DNA of 43,150 nucleotides, taken from NCBI GenBank assembly GCA_018062705.1, contig JAGORQ010000006.1, positions 1 to 43,150 on the forward strand, in the 5' to 3' direction. The notes beneath the pieces are model-generated. The model was not told where the DNA came from. It searched no databases and saw only the letters and a program-made list of their open reading frames with translations. Numbering within the stretch: position 1 is the first letter of the stretch; each line of letters begins with the position of its first letter. This DNA is from Candidatus Shapirobacteria bacterium (lineage in GTDB: Bacteria; Patescibacteriota; Microgenomatia; UBA12405). Position numbers and translations under genes: made by a program. This document shows, piece after piece, positions 15,350 to 24,143 of the stretch.

Positions 15350-15625
15350 ATGTGGACATTGTATTTGCTACTTTGTGATCAGAAAATTATATATACCGGA
15401 ATTACGAACGATCTAAACCATAGGATAAAACAGCATCTATCCAAAAATTCTACTTATACCAAGCAATTTTCTGATCTGAAATTAATACATAGTGAGAATT
15501 ACAATACAAAATCAGAGGCGGCAAAAAGAGAAAAAGAAACCAAAGGTTGGAGTAGAAATAAGAAGATTTCCCTCTCCTTCGACAAGCTCAGGATCGGGAC
15601 AAGCTCACCCCACTCCGTGGGTTGA
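15350..15625 (+). CDS. GIY-YIG endonuclease-domain protein with repeat-derived tail
   Basis: 91 aa. The GIY-YIG core is YLLLCDQKIIYTGITNDLNHRIKQH (Tyr, Gly and Arg of the nuclease site present) with a Glu in RKEKETKGW-type helix (KREKETKGWSRN). This matches the small UPF0213/YhbQ group. The last ~17 residues (SFDKLRIGTSSPHSVG) are encoded by the dispersed palindrome at 15575-15593 and adjacent repeat, replacing the normal C-terminus. It sits between the two 18-bp copies of the tRNA-Asn 3' end. Confidence 0.85.
   Translation: MWTLYLLLCDQKIIYTGITNDLNHRIKQHLSKNSTYTKQFSDLKLIHSENYNTKSEAAKREKETKGWSRNKKISLSFDKLRIGTSSPHSVG
15575..15593. repeat. Short dispersed palindrome (TCCTTCGAC...AGGA), copy 2, coding
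   Basis: Identical to 10382-10400 (19/19). Here it lies inside the GIY-YIG reading frame and encodes FDKLR. Confidence 0.7.
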
Positions 15626-15641
15626 ATTTATAGTGAGAAGA

Positions 15642-15677
15642 CATCAAAAAAGCCCTAAAAATAGGGCTTTTTTGATG
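15642..15677. terminator. Bidirectional intrinsic terminator
   Basis: A perfect 15-bp stem (CATCAAAAAAGCCCT paired with AGGGCTTTTTTGATG) with a 6-nt loop. A-run and T-run on the two sides make it work in both directions, ending the GIY-YIG gene (plus) and the tRNA-Asn transcript (minus, 3 nt after the tRNA 3' end). Confidence 0.85.
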
Positions 15678-15679
15678 TG

Positions 15680-16001
15680 CTCCCCCTCTAAGATTCGAAC
15701 TTAGGACCAATCGCTTACAAGAAACCCTGAAATTTCAATCAGGCTTGGACTATATTATATTCCGACGATGTCGGAACTCGGGTGCTCTAGGGTGTAATCA
15801 CCTAGTCTCTGAACCCTCCTACGCTAAAGCTTCGGCGGGGCAATGCCCTCTTGGACTTTAACTAAGGCGCGGCTGCGGGTTGCCATATCGCCTCATCGGC
15901 GACTTAGGTTTCACGCAATTCTCCCGATTTTTCAATTCCGATTACTCGGAAAAGCTGCTCTTTAGGAACAGGCGAGCGCTCTACCACTGAGCTAAGGGGG
16001 A
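15680..16001 (-). tRNA. tRNA-Asn(GUU) interrupted by a group I intron
   Basis: Exon 1 is 16001-15968 (34 nt), exon 2 is 15717-15680 (38 nt). Spliced: acceptor TCCCCCT/AGGGGGA, D-arm GCTC/GAGC, anticodon stem CTCGC/GCGAT (one C-U mismatch at 27-43), loop CTGTTAA giving anticodon GTT, T-arm CTAAG/CTTAG with TTCGAAT, discriminator G73, which is typical of Asn. CCA is not encoded. The intron splits the anticodon between positions 35 and 36. A -10-like TATAAT lies at 16038-16048 upstream on the same strand. Confidence 0.85.
15718..15967 (-). other. Group I self-splicing intron in tRNA-Asn
   Basis: 250 nt, no internal ORF. The 5' splice site follows U35; exon CUGU can pair with GCAG in the intron to form P1 with the required U-G wobble at the splice site, and the intron ends in G. 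Core elements are visible: the R/P7 sequence GTTCAGAGACTA and, later, the S-like ATATAGTCC before the 3' end. Size and position suggest the tRNA-type (IC3-like) subgroup, which is an inference. Confidence 0.85.
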
Positions 16002-16099
16002 ATGATTGAGAAGACTGATTTTAAAAAGAGCTTTTGGATTATATTATATTTTGGGGGTAAAAGACAGATTTAGGTTGGTTTGGGTGTTAGAATAGCCAT

Positions 16100-16708
16100 A
16101 TGATAAAAGCAATCACTTTTGATTTGGATGGGGTGTATTTTGTTAATGGTAAAGAAAATTTTATTAAAAATTTGGGGATTAAATATGGAGTGAGCGAGGA
16201 TGAGACAAAAAGGGTGTTTTTGAAAAGTGAGGAGATGAATAATTTGTATAAAGTGGGGAAAATGACTGATGAAGAGTTTTGGACTTTTGCCACAAGGGAG
16301 TGGAAAATTGAGGTGGACTGGAAGGAAATACCAAAATTAATGATTGAGGGGTATGAGGTGGATGAAAAAGTGGTGGAAGTGGTTAGGGCAGTGAGGAAAA
16401 ATGGTTACAAAACTTTGATTTGTAGTAGCAATTTTCCGGCGAGAATTAATGGACTGCAAGAAAGATTTAAATTTTTAAATGATTTTGATGCGAGAGCGTT
16501 ATCGTATGAAGTTGGTGTTAATAAGCCAGATAAAAGATTGTATGAAGAATTGATTAAAAAGTCTGGTTTTGAGGCAAGCGAGGTAGTCTATTCTGATGAT
16601 GAGTTGGTAAGGACAAACGCGGCCAAGGAAGTAGGTTTATCGGCATTTTTGTATGAAAATTTTGAACAGTTTTGCGGAGAACTAAAGAAACTGGGGGTGG
16701 AATGGTAA
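16100..16708 (+). CDS. HAD-superfamily hydrolase
   Basis: 202 aa. Motif I FDLDGV (nucleophile Asp8 and Asp10), motif II at LICSSNFPAR, motif III Lys in GVNKPDKRLYEEL, motif IV VVYSDDELVR. A helical cap lies between motif I and II as in haloacid dehalogenase-like phosphatases. TAGAAT is 6 nt before the ATG. Substrate unknown. Confidence 0.88.
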   Translation: MIKAITFDLDGVYFVNGKENFIKNLGIKYGVSEDETKRVFLKSEEMNNLYKVGKMTDEEFWTFATREWKIEVDWKEIPKLMIEGYEVDEKVVEVVRAVRKNGYKTLICSSNFPARINGLQERFKFLNDFDARALSYEVGVNKPDKRLYEELIKKSGFEASEVVYSDDELVRTNAAKEVGLSAFLYENFEQFCGELKKLGVEW

Positions 16709-16716
16709 ACTGGTGA

Positions 16717-17166
16717 ATGAGAGAACAGGATATTACCTCTTTAAATATAGATACATCAGAATTTGAAAAGTTAAAAATATCGGCAGTAGCGATAGTGCTA
16801 TTTGATAAGGATGGTAGAGTTTTTTTGAAACAGAGAAAGAAAGATAGCGAAACAGCACTGATAAGTGGAGTTGGAAGATTACATGAAGAACCTGATAATC
16901 CAGACAAGGCTATTTTGGGAGAGGTTTTCCACAGTATCGGTTTGAATGTGCCTTTAGCAAGAATGTTTGTTGATACCGGCAGTAATCAAAATATTGGCGT
17001 CTATGCTGGTTTTGTGGAAAACAGTAAAGCTGCTCTTGGTGTGGCTGGTAACAGTATAGGTAGAAAATGGGTTGACTTAGAAAAAGCAGTAGGAACAGAA
17101 TTGTACAAAGGACAGGAAAAATATATTAAGAGAGTATGGGGGATGATTAACAAAAATGCCCAATAA
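16717..17166 (+). CDS. Degenerate Nudix-fold protein
   Basis: 149 aa. The fold is recognisable from KISAVAIVLFDKDGRVFLKQRKKD, followed by a Nudix-box position read GRLHEEPDNPDKAILGEVFHSIGL. The key REUxEE part of the box is altered (GEVFHS), so metal-dependent pyrophosphatase activity is doubtful. It may serve as a binding protein, as in isopentenyl-isomerase-like or regulatory Nudix members. It lies 8 nt after the HAD gene. Confidence 0.65.
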   Translation: MREQDITSLNIDTSEFEKLKISAVAIVLFDKDGRVFLKQRKKDSETALISGVGRLHEEPDNPDKAILGEVFHSIGLNVPLARMFVDTGSNQNIGVYAGFVENSKAALGVAGNSIGRKWVDLEKAVGTELYKGQEKYIKRVWGMINKNAQ

Positions 17167-17184
17167 TATAGTAAAATAGCCGGT

Positions 17185-17637
17185 ATGAAAATAATCTTGG
17201 TGCGACACGGTGAAGCGGGGAAAAATTTGGGGTTAATGATGCCGGGGGAAAAAGAAAACTTGACGGCCAAGGGAGTAAAGCAAGCGGTGGAATTGGCAGC
17301 AGAGCTAGCCGGGACAAAAATTGGGGCAATTTATTGCTCCCCAACTCTTCGTTGCCAACAAACTTTAGATGAGATTTTGCGGATTCGGGATGATAATATG
17401 CCGATTCATTTGACCTCGATTGTTGGACCAAAATTGAAGAAAGAAAAATATACACAACTGCAACACCGAATAGAGATATTTTTAGATGATTTGAAAAATG
17501 ACCATGAAAAAGATGAGACAGTTCTAGTGATAAGTCACTTGAGACCGATTGAAATGATGACCTGGTTGGTAAACAAAGAAAAGACAAGATTGGAAAATGG
17601 GATGAAGACAGAACTAGATTTAAGATTTACGAAGTAA
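17185..17637 (+). CDS. Histidine phosphatase (phosphoglycerate mutase-like)
   Basis: 150 aa. The phosphohistidine motif is LVRHGEAGKN (His8), with Arg in YCSPTLRCQQT and the second His in LVISHLRPIEMM. Short version similar to SixA-type phosphatases. TAAAAT is 7 nt before the ATG. The last residues (DLRFTK) and following bases are made by a simple repeat (AGATTTAAGATTTACGAA) that recurs near 39466-39500. Confidence 0.85.
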   Translation: MKIILVRHGEAGKNLGLMMPGEKENLTAKGVKQAVELAAELAGTKIGAIYCSPTLRCQQTLDEILRIRDDNMPIHLTSIVGPKLKKEKYTQLQHRIEIFLDDLKNDHEKDETVLVISHLRPIEMMTWLVNKEKTRLENGMKTELDLRFTK

Positions 17638-17659
17638 GATTTAAGAATAGGACAAAAAA

Positions 17660-18052
17660 TTAGCTTATCCAACCAAACTTGACAAAGTCGGCGCGGGTGT
17701 AGGAGGCTAGATCAACATCTTTGAGCTCGGAGAGGGAAAACCATTTTACTTCCATAGTTTCTTCAGGAATCATGGCTTTTGGTTCACCAACAATAAAACC
17801 ACCAAAAATAGTGACAAACCAGTCGTCCTCACCACTGTTAAAGATATCTTCATGAATAATTTTATCGATAGTAAAGTCTACACCCAATTCTTCTTTTATT
17901 TCCCTAACTATGGCTTGTTCTTTGGTCTCACCGGGATCAATTTCTCCTCCTGCATTCTCCCATTTACCTGGTTGGCCACGGCTTTGAAAACTGCGACGAT
18001 GGAGCTAGATTTTGTCACCTTGCTGGATAACTGCGGTGACGGCGTGTTTCAT
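17660..18052 (-). pseudogene. Nudix hydrolase interrupted by an amber codon
   Basis: From ATG 18052 the frame reads MKHAVTAVIQQGDKI, then TAG (18007-18005), then LHRRSFQSRGQPGKWENAGG and on through a perfect Nudix box (GGEIDPGETKEQAIVREI then KEELGV) to TAA at 17660. 130 codons apart from the stop, normal length for a MutT-like NTP pyrophosphatase. There is no start codon between the amber codon and the Nudix box, so re-initiation cannot rescue the enzyme. Either a recent nonsense mutation, a sequencing error, or suppression of TAG. Confidence 0.8.
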
Positions 18053-18060
18053 TTATATAG

Positions 18061-18080
18061 ATTCCCGCCTACGCGGGAAT
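18061..18080. repeat. Palindrome ATTCCCGC-CTAC-GCGGGAAT
   Basis: 8-bp perfect stem with a 4-nt loop between the Nudix pseudogene and rpoD. Lacks a strong T-run, so more likely a dispersed palindromic element than a terminator, though it could do both for rpoD on the minus strand. Confidence 0.6.
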
Positions 18081-18091
18081 GATTTTAATAT

Positions 18092-19177
18092 TTATTCCAA
18101 ATAATCCTGAAGTTTTTTGCGACGGCTGGGGTGGCGTAATTTTCGCAAGGCTTTGGCTTCGATTTGGCGAATGCGCTCGCGAGTAACATTGAAAATTTTG
18201 CCGACTTCTTCGAGTGTTTTGGGAGTTTCACCAACCAGACCAAAACGGAGAGAGAGAACTTTTGATTCACGCTCATCTAGAGAATTGAGGACTTCCTCGA
18301 TGGATTCGCGGAGAAGCTCCATGCTAGTTTCCTCGTAGGGAGACATTTGAGTAGTATCTTCGATAAAATCACCGAGAAATGAGTCTTCATCGTCACCAAC
18401 TGGGGTGGCGAGCGAAGTGGTGTCTTGAGAAATTCGATAAATTTCTTCAACTTTTTCGACGGTTATACCGACTTCTTCGGCAATTTGTTCAATATCAGGC
18501 TCGCGACCGAGACGTTGGGTGAGAGCGCGGGTAGCCTTGTAAACCTTGTTGATGGTCTCGACCATGTGAACAGGAATACGAATGGTTTTGGCTTGATCGG
18601 CAATTGCTCGAGTAATTGCCTGGCGAATCCACCAGGTAGCATAGGTGCTAAATTTGAAACCGCGCTTCCAATCGAATTTTTCGACTGCGCGCATGAGACC
18701 TTGATTCCCCTCTTGGACTAAATCCAAAAAGGATAAACCGCGACCGATGTACTTTTTGGCAATAGAGACAACTAGACGCAAGTTGGCGTTGATTAAATCC
18801 TCGCGGGCTTCGTCTGAGCCTAGCTCAATGGCCTTGGCTAAAGAGACTTCTTTTTCGAAATCGAGCAAATCAATTTTGCCGATTTCTTTGAGGTACATGC
18901 GAACGGAGTCAACGGTATTTTTCTGGGCAAGTAGGGCTAAAATGTCGGCACTGCCGGCTTTGGCCTTTTTGGAATCGATGGCTACCTGAGATTCAACTTT
19001 GTCGAAGACATCGATGCCCTTTTCAAAAAGATAATCAAAAAGTTGGTCGATTTCGTCGATATATTTTTCTGGCTCGGAAACTTGAGTGAGAATTTCTTCT
19101 TGGGTGAGATAGTGAAGTTTTTTGGCTAGCTTAACGAGGTTTTGTTTTATTTTGGAAAAATCGAGGGAGGTTGACAT
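18092..19177 (-). CDS. rpoD: Primary sigma factor RpoD/SigA
   Basis: 361 aa from ATG 19177; the open frame extends to 19255 but the extension overlaps dnaG and lacks conservation. Region 1.1-like start (residues 15-60), region 1.2 [11 protein letters not shown], region 2 including [37 protein letters not shown] and the -10 recognition helix [17 protein letters not shown], region 3, and region 4 with [27 protein letters not shown] for -35 binding. The vegetative sigma factor. TACAAT lies 8 nt before the ATG. dnaG-rpoD adjacency is a conserved bacterial arrangement. Confidence 0.95.
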   Translation of the reverse strand: MSTSLDFSKIKQNLVKLAKKLHYLTQEEILTQVSEPEKYIDEIDQLFDYLFEKGIDVFDKVESQVAIDSKKAKAGSADILALLAQKNTVDSVRMYLKEIGKIDLLDFEKEVSLAKAIELGSDEAREDLINANLRLVVSIAKKYIGRGLSFLDLVQEGNQGLMRAVEKFDWKRGFKFSTYATWWIRQAITRAIADQAKTIRIPVHMVETINKVYKATRALTQRLGREPDIEQIAEEVGITVEKVEEIYRISQDTTSLATPVGDDEDSFLGDFIEDTTQMSPYEETSMELLRESIEEVLNSLDERESKVLSLRFGLVGETPKTLEEVGKIFNVTRERIRQIEAKALRKLRHPSRRKKLQDYLE

Positions 19178-19211
19178 TGGACTATATTGTATAAGATAAA
19201 TGCCTAAAATA

Positions 19212-21020
19212 CTAGCTTTTTGTACTAGAAAGGCCCGACAGGTGCAAGAGGACACTATTATAATCCTTTTCTAGGGTAGATAAAAGTGCTTCGTCACCAA
19301 CTGTTTCGGCGCGGGCGATCTGGTCGCCGAGAGTTTTTAGTTGGTCACGATAAAGGAGCGACAGCAACTGATTGATAATTTTGCTAATTTCTAAGCGACG
19401 ATGAGTTGACTCGATAGTAGTATTAGTCGCCAGGAGAAAGACGTCTTGAAAAGTGGGTTGAAGCTCGGGAGGAAGTTTGGTGATAAACAATTTGGGAGAA
19501 AACTTTTTGAGACGAAGTAATTTGTCAAAAATTAGTTTGAAGCGAGGAGTGGTAAAAGTATAATTTTTCTTGATTTTGCGAGAAACAAGAGCGGGTTGAC
19601 GACTTCCGAAAATAAGGGACAGGAGATATTCTTCGAGTTTTTCTGTTTTTGAATGTTGAACGGCCGGGTCATTAAGTCCAACTAATGTTGGACTCCGACC
19701 CGGTAAATTCTTTGTTGTGACAGGTGACGAATTTATTTTTTTGGACTCTTCGAGAACTGATTCGGGAGAAGAGCCAATTTCTAGAGCCAGTTTGTTTAAA
19801 TAATCGGAGCGAATAACTGAATTTTTGATTTGGGTAATAAAAGGTAAGACCTGAGACAGAACAGTTTTCTTGCCGGAAACTGAATTGATATCAACACTTT
19901 TAACGGCTGAAGCGATGATAAAGTCCCAAACCGGAATGGGTGATCCAACTTGGGTTTTGAAAAATTCCGGATCGGCTTTGACTGCTTCGTCGGGATCTTT
20001 GAAGCGGTCGCCGAGGCTGACTACCTTGATATCGAAATCCATTGAGTCGGCCAGGGCAATACTTTTGCGGGCAGCATTATTGCCGGCAAAATCGGAATCG
20101 AGAGCGAGAATAAGAGTGTCGGTATAGCGATGAAGAAGTTGGAGCTGATCGGGGGTAAAGGCAGTGCCTTTGATGGCGACTATATTTTGGATACCAGATT
20201 GAAAGGGAGAAATCATGTCAAACTCACCTTCGGTGACGACGACTGATTTGGCCGATTTAATGGCTTCTTTGACGAGATTGATACCAAAAAGAGTTTGACT
20301 TTTGTGATAAATGGAAGTTTCGGGAGAATTGATGTATTTGGCACTGTTGGGATTTTTGGAGAATGGTAGAATTCTTCCGGAAAACCCAAGAATACGATCG
20401 CGAAAATCGACTAGCGGGAAAACCAGCCGGTCTTGGAAACGGTCGTAGAGCTGACCTCGACCGTAGTGGCTATTACCAAAAGTGCCGGTATCGATTAACT
20501 CGGGAATAGTAAAATTTTTCTTCAAAAGATATTGGGAAATTAGGCTGGTGTTGGTGGGGGCATAACCAATTTTGAAAAGCTTGATAGTGTCAAGAGTAAT
20601 CCCCCGTTTTAAGACGTAATCGAGGGCTGGTTTACCTAAAGGATGGGAAGTTAAGATGTAGTGATAAAATTTGGCGACTTCTTGATTGACCAAAAATAAG
20701 CGTGAACGGTGCGATTCTTCTTGAGTTAAATGAGCGCTTTTGACCAGGGTGACACCGGCAATTTTGGCGAGATCTTCGAGGGCCTCGCGAAAATCAATTT
20801 TGTTGAATTCTTGAACAAAGGTAAAGACATCACCCGATTTGCCACAACCAAAACATTTGAAAATTTGGAGCTCGGGGGAAACAGTGAACGATGGGGTTTT
20901 TTCACCATGAAAAGGACAACAAGCGATGTGGTGACGACCGCGTTTTTTGAGGGGCAAATAACGATTGATGATCTCGACAATATCCAGCTTTTTTTTGATT
21001 TCTTCCACCTGAGAGTCCAT
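19212..21020 (-). CDS. dnaG: DNA primase DnaG
   Basis: 602 aa from ATG 21020, preferred over an ATG 15 nt upstream because TAAACT lies 5 nt before it and the protein then begins [20 protein letters not shown] as usual. CHC2 zinc finger: [12 protein letters not shown] ... [11 protein letters not shown] (residues ~35-60). TOPRIM domain with [10 protein letters not shown] and the acidic [17 protein letters not shown]-terminal helicase-binding region follows. Makes RNA primers at the replication fork. Confidence 0.95.
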   Translation of the reverse strand: MDSQVEEIKKKLDIVEIINRYLPLKKRGRHHIACCPFHGEKTPSFTVSPELQIFKCFGCGKSGDVFTFVQEFNKIDFREALEDLAKIAGVTLVKSAHLTQEESHRSRLFLVNQEVAKFYHYILTSHPLGKPALDYVLKRGITLDTIKLFKIGYAPTNTSLISQYLLKKNFTIPELIDTGTFGNSHYGRGQLYDRFQDRLVFPLVDFRDRILGFSGRILPFSKNPNSAKYINSPETSIYHKSQTLFGINLVKEAIKSAKSVVVTEGEFDMISPFQSGIQNIVAIKGTAFTPDQLQLLHRYTDTLILALDSDFAGNNAARKSIALADSMDFDIKVVSLGDRFKDPDEAVKADPEFFKTQVGSPIPVWDFIIASAVKSVDINSVSGKKTVLSQVLPFITQIKNSVIRSDYLNKLALEIGSSPESVLEESKKINSSPVTTKNLPGRSPTLVGLNDPAVQHSKTEKLEEYLLSLIFGSRQPALVSRKIKKNYTFTTPRFKLIFDKLLRLKKFSPKLFITKLPPELQPTFQDVFLLATNTTIESTHRRLEISKIINQLLSLLYRDQLKTLGDQIARAETVGDEALLSTLEKDYNSVLLHLSGLSSTKS

Positions 21021-21046
21021 GAGGTAGTTTAACATTAAACAGAGTC

Positions 21047-21106
21047 ATCCCTGCGGCCTGCCCGCAATCGCTAAAGCGATAGCTTTTGCAGGCGGGAGGC
21101 AGGGAT
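21047..21106. repeat. Large imperfect palindrome upstream of dnaG
   Basis: Outer arms ATCCCTGC/GCAGGGAT, middle arms CCTGCCCGC/GCaGGCGGG, inner CGCT/AGCG. About 60 nt. Dispersed-element type, distinct from the GTAGAGACG palindromes. No coding content. Confidence 0.65.
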
Positions 21107-21149
21107 CCATTTATTAATTGTTTTGTTATTAGAATGGTTTTTATTTATT

Positions 21150-21174
21150 AGAGACGCCATGTATGCCGTCTCTA
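21150..21174. repeat. REP-like palindrome AGAGACGCC...CGTCTCTAC
   Basis: Near-perfect copy of the element found inside the RAYT gene, 75 bp upstream of the RAYT start. Other copies: 21585, 31125, 31192, 39507. Confidence 0.7.
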
Positions 21175-21212
21175 CAAAAATACAGAATAGACAAGGTGAT
21201 ATCAAAGATTGA

Positions 21213-21241
21213 TTGACAGAATAATTGCGTAAGATTAATAA
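21213..21241 (+). promoter_or_regulatory. Promoter of the RAYT gene
   Basis: TTGACA (21213-21218), 17-nt spacer, TAATAA (21236-21241), then 7 nt to the ATG at 21249. Confidence 0.6.
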
Positions 21242-21248
21242 TATTTTA

Positions 21249-21866
21249 ATGATTGATGATGACCATAAAGACACGTTTAATGAGCAATACAAAATAAAAT
21301 CGGCTAGAAATATAAAATGGAATTATTCGAGCAGCTGGTGGTATTTAGTAACGATTTGTACTGTGCACCATAATAAGTTTTTTGGAAAAATTGTTGATAG
21401 TCAGATGGTTTTATCAAAAATGGGATTGATTGCCGATAATTGCATTAAGGAAATTCCCAAACATTTTTCAAATGTTTACATGGAAGATTTTATGGTGATG
21501 CCAAACCATGTACATATGTTGATAAAATTGAAATATTCTGGTTACGTAGATTCGAATGACAGTAGAGCCATTGAGTGTGTTTCCGTAGAGACGCCATATA
21601 TGGCGTCTCTACAAAAAACAAACGGGCAAAAAGCAGATCCAGAGTATTTTTACAGAATAGGTCAAAAATCAAAGCAAATGTTGCCAAAGGTTGTACAACA
21701 ATACAAATCCGCCGTAACCAGATTGGTTAACCCAAGAACAACATTTTTTGGTTGGCAAGAAAGATACCATGAAGAAATAATTAAAGACGCCAAACATTTT
21801 CAATCAGCAAAATATTACATCAAAAATAATATTAAAAATTGGTCAAAAGACAAAGAAAATGTTTAG
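21249..21866 (+). CDS. REP-associated tyrosine transposase (RAYT, Y1_Tnp)
   Basis: 205 aa from ATG 21249; an upstream TTG (21225) is less likely because the promoter ends 7 nt before the ATG. Y1_Tnp features: YLVTICTVHHNKFFG, the HUH motif in MVMPNHVHMLIKL, the catalytic Tyr in VVQQYKSAVTRLV and FGWQERYHEEIIKDAKH. Single-strand endonucleases of this family process palindromic REP elements. A perfect 28-bp palindrome (21585-21612) lies inside the coding sequence, adding VETPYMASLQ in frame. Confidence 0.92.
   Translation: MIDDDHKDTFNEQYKIKSARNIKWNYSSSWWYLVTICTVHHNKFFGKIVDSQMVLSKMGLIADNCIKEIPKHFSNVYMEDFMVMPNHVHMLIKLKYSGYVDSNDSRAIECVSVETPYMASLQKTNGQKADPEYFYRIGQKSKQMLPKVVQQYKSAVTRLVNPRTTFFGWQERYHEEIIKDAKHFQSAKYYIKNNIKNWSKDKENV
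21585..21612. repeat. Perfect REP palindrome inside the RAYT gene
   Basis: 14-bp arms: GTAGAGACGCCATA and its exact complement. In frame with the transposase ORF, between the HUH motif and the catalytic Tyr region. Confidence 0.85.
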
Positions 21867-23077
21867 TTTTTTATTTGGACATTAATATGTCGCGGGGTGA
21901 TGAAAAATAGATAGACAGTGACAAAAATACATAAGAGACCGAGGAGGGAAAACGTAGAACGGATACCAAACAGATCGGAGGTGATACCAGCTAAGGTAGG
22001 GCCAATAATATAGCCGATGTTGGCGGAAAAATCCTTCAAACCAATTATTTCATTGTCATGGATATCGGACTCGGACACATAATCAATAAAGGCGCCGGCG
22101 GTGGCCGACCAAGCCAGGGTGCCAAAAATGGTCGAACAAAAAACCAAAGCCAACAGGAGGTGAGGAGTGGAGACAAAATGAAACGGTAATAAAAAGAGTG
22201 AAGAAACAATAAACGCAAGATAAGCCGTCCGCTTTTTACCAAAACGGCTGGTAAGTGTTTCGGCAAATTTGGCGACAAAAACTGCCGGTAAGACATAGAC
22301 AACCATAAATAAGATACTGAAATTTTTGAACTCGGGAAATTGCTGGGAAAAGATTGGGCCAATGGTCCAAAATGCCGAATCAAAAATATAAAATAAAGTG
22401 TTGAAGAGTAGTATTGGAAAAAGGATATGGGAAAACTGGCGCCACAATTTAATTTCACCACGCCAACGGAGAGAAATTACCTGACGCGGACCATTGTCAA
22501 AAAAGCCCGAAGGCGAAGATATGGAAAATAAAACAACATAGAAACAAAGACTAATGGCCAAAAACAAATAAATAAAATAAAGTGAGGTGGGCGAGAGTGA
22601 CCAGTTGGTAATCAGGTAGGCAATCAGCAGTGGTCCGATAAAGTAGCCGACCGATTTGAAAGTACCGATAATGGTAATGTTTTGAGTGTGTTCGGAACGG
22701 TGGGAAATACGGGCAGAAAGATCGTAGATACCAAAATTAATAAAGTCATAAATAAGACCCCAAGCAGACATCAACAAAAGATAGATGGCCCAATGATCGG
22801 TTGACCATAATAATAGTGGGTAGGTGAGGCAAATAATGAATACAAAGATAAAATAGCGGAGGTAGTGGCTAAAACGAAATACCTTGCTGATAATAAAATC
22901 AAAGATGGCACCGGAAACGGCTGAAACGGAAATTAGTAAACCGATTTGAGTATTGGACAATCCCCGACTCTCCATCAGGATGGGGGTAATGTAGGACAAG
23001 ATACCGTCGTAGATAGACCAAAAGAAAAGCATGAGACCGGCGGTATATAAAATTTGCTTGTTTTTGACCAAAGACAT
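21863..23077 (-). CDS. MFS transporter
   Basis: 404 aa, about 12 hydrophobic helices. The loop between TM2 and TM3 and a repeat after TM8 (FAETLTSRFGKKRTAYL) match the MFS GxxxDRxGRR-type motif. TM1 region LYTAGLMLFFWSIYDGILSYITPILMESRGLSNTQIGLLIS is typical of sugar/drug MFS carriers. Substrate cannot be told. Starts one base after the permease stop, so it belongs to a three-gene minus-strand operon (25327 to 21863). Confidence 0.88.
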   Translation of the reverse strand: MSLVKNKQILYTAGLMLFFWSIYDGILSYITPILMESRGLSNTQIGLLISVSAVSGAIFDFIISKVFRFSHYLRYFIFVFIICLTYPLLLWSTDHWAIYLLLMSAWGLIYDFINFGIYDLSARISHRSEHTQNITIIGTFKSVGYFIGPLLIAYLITNWSLSPTSLYFIYLFLAISLCFYVVLFSISSPSGFFDNGPRQVISLRWRGEIKLWRQFSHILFPILLFNTLFYIFDSAFWTIGPIFSQQFPEFKNFSILFMVVYVLPAVFVAKFAETLTSRFGKKRTAYLAFIVSSLFLLPFHFVSTPHLLLALVFCSTIFGTLAWSATAGAFIDYVSESDIHDNEIIGLKDFSANIGYIIGPTLAGITSDLFGIRSTFSLLGLLCIFVTVYLFFITPRHINVQIKN

Positions 23078-23078
23078 G

Positions 23079-24143
23079 CTAGATAAAGGCGGCTAACAAG
23101 CCAGCGGTAAAACAAAGAATAACTAGAACTAGTTTGAATTCTGTTAGAAAATTGTGGGGAAGACGAAACCGAATTAGACAAATAAGTAGAGCGGAAATAA
23201 AAATAGTGATGTGGCCGGTGAGAGATAGAACAAGAACTAAGGAAATGGGATTTAAGAGGACTGACGAGAGTAAAACGATAAGTGAGAAGATGTTGGAAAC
23301 TGGTGCAGAGAATGCTAAATCGTGGAAAAACAATTCTTTGACAACTAACAAAAAGTTTTGCGTGGCTTGGAAGGTAACCAATAGCCCAAAAAAGGCAATG
23401 TATTTGGCGACATTAGGATAATTAATGAAGATACCGGTGAGCGAGTCGGAACTAACCCCAGTAGGGCTAAGGCGGATGATGGAGAATATAAACAAAAGGT
23501 AAATTAAGCTAGTTATAAATAGACCATAGAGAGAAGCTTGAGGTAAAAATTTGGATTTAATTTCGGGAATTATAGTAAAACCACTGAGAGCGAAAATGGC
23601 AGGACCGTAGAATAAGAAATTAGGAGAATAAGACAAATTACTAATGACGAATGACGAATTACTAATTGAAAACACGAATAAAAATAAAGGAACAAGGACA
23701 AGTAGAATAGATAAAAAAGAATGCCAGAGGGGAGAACGGGAGCGGGATTGGGAAAAAATAAACCACAAAATAGACAACTCGAAAAAGGTAATGACTGAAT
23801 AATCAAAACCGGGAAAGAGGATGACTAAAAAACTACTAAATAATTTTTGATAAGCAGTAGTGGCACCAATAGCCAAAAGCAAAAGATTGAGTGTGGCCAG
23901 TCTTTTGAATTTTTTGCCAAGATAGGTTTGAGCATAGCCAGCTAATTGATGGCGACCGGGAGTAGACAAAACTATCTCGCCATAAAATTGATTTAGTGAA
24001 GCGGTAATCAGAATTAAAAATAGAAAAAAAACCGAGGCAAAAAAAATATTGGAATGAACAAAAACGTAGGGTAAGGTGAATATGCCGGCACCGAGAGTAC
24101 CGCTAATTTGGAGAAAAATTGCGGATAAAAACGCAGGATTCAT
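23079..24143 (-). CDS. Amino acid permease (APC/AAAP type)
   Basis: 354 aa from ATG 24143; the frame is open further upstream but that part lies in the previous gene, and TAATG overlap of stop and start argues for this ATG. About 10-11 TM helices. Start FLSAIFLQISGTLGAGIFTLPYVF contains the G-x-G-I-F-x-L-P motif of amino acid permeases (TyrP/Mtr-like). An in-frame segment ISNSSFVISNLS (about 23636-23672) is made of a simple repeat that also occurs in the intergenic DNA at 26475-26505. Confidence 0.82.
   Translation of the reverse strand: MNPAFLSAIFLQISGTLGAGIFTLPYVFVHSNIFFASVFFLFLILITASLNQFYGEIVLSTPGRHQLAGYAQTYLGKKFKRLATLNLLLLAIGATTAYQKLFSSFLVILFPGFDYSVITFFELSILWFIFSQSRSRSPLWHSFLSILLVLVPLFLFVFSISNSSFVISNLSYSPNFLFYGPAIFALSGFTIIPEIKSKFLPQASLYGLFITSLIYLLFIFSIIRLSPTGVSSDSLTGIFINYPNVAKYIAFFGLLVTFQATQNFLLVVKELFFHDLAFSAPVSNIFSLIVLLSSVLLNPISLVLVLSLTGHITIFISALLICLIRFRLPHNFLTEFKLVLVILCFTAGLLAAFI

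Noticed and set aside
8510-18007. Recoded stop codons (TGA as in Gracilibacteria, or TAG)
   Set aside because: TAA, TAG and TGA all end well-defined genes here; only two isolated in-frame cases exist, one TGA and one TAG.
19178-19255. Longer start for the sigma factor
   Set aside because: The extension overlaps dnaG and is unlike sigma N-termini; ATG 19177 has a -10 box 8 nt upstream.
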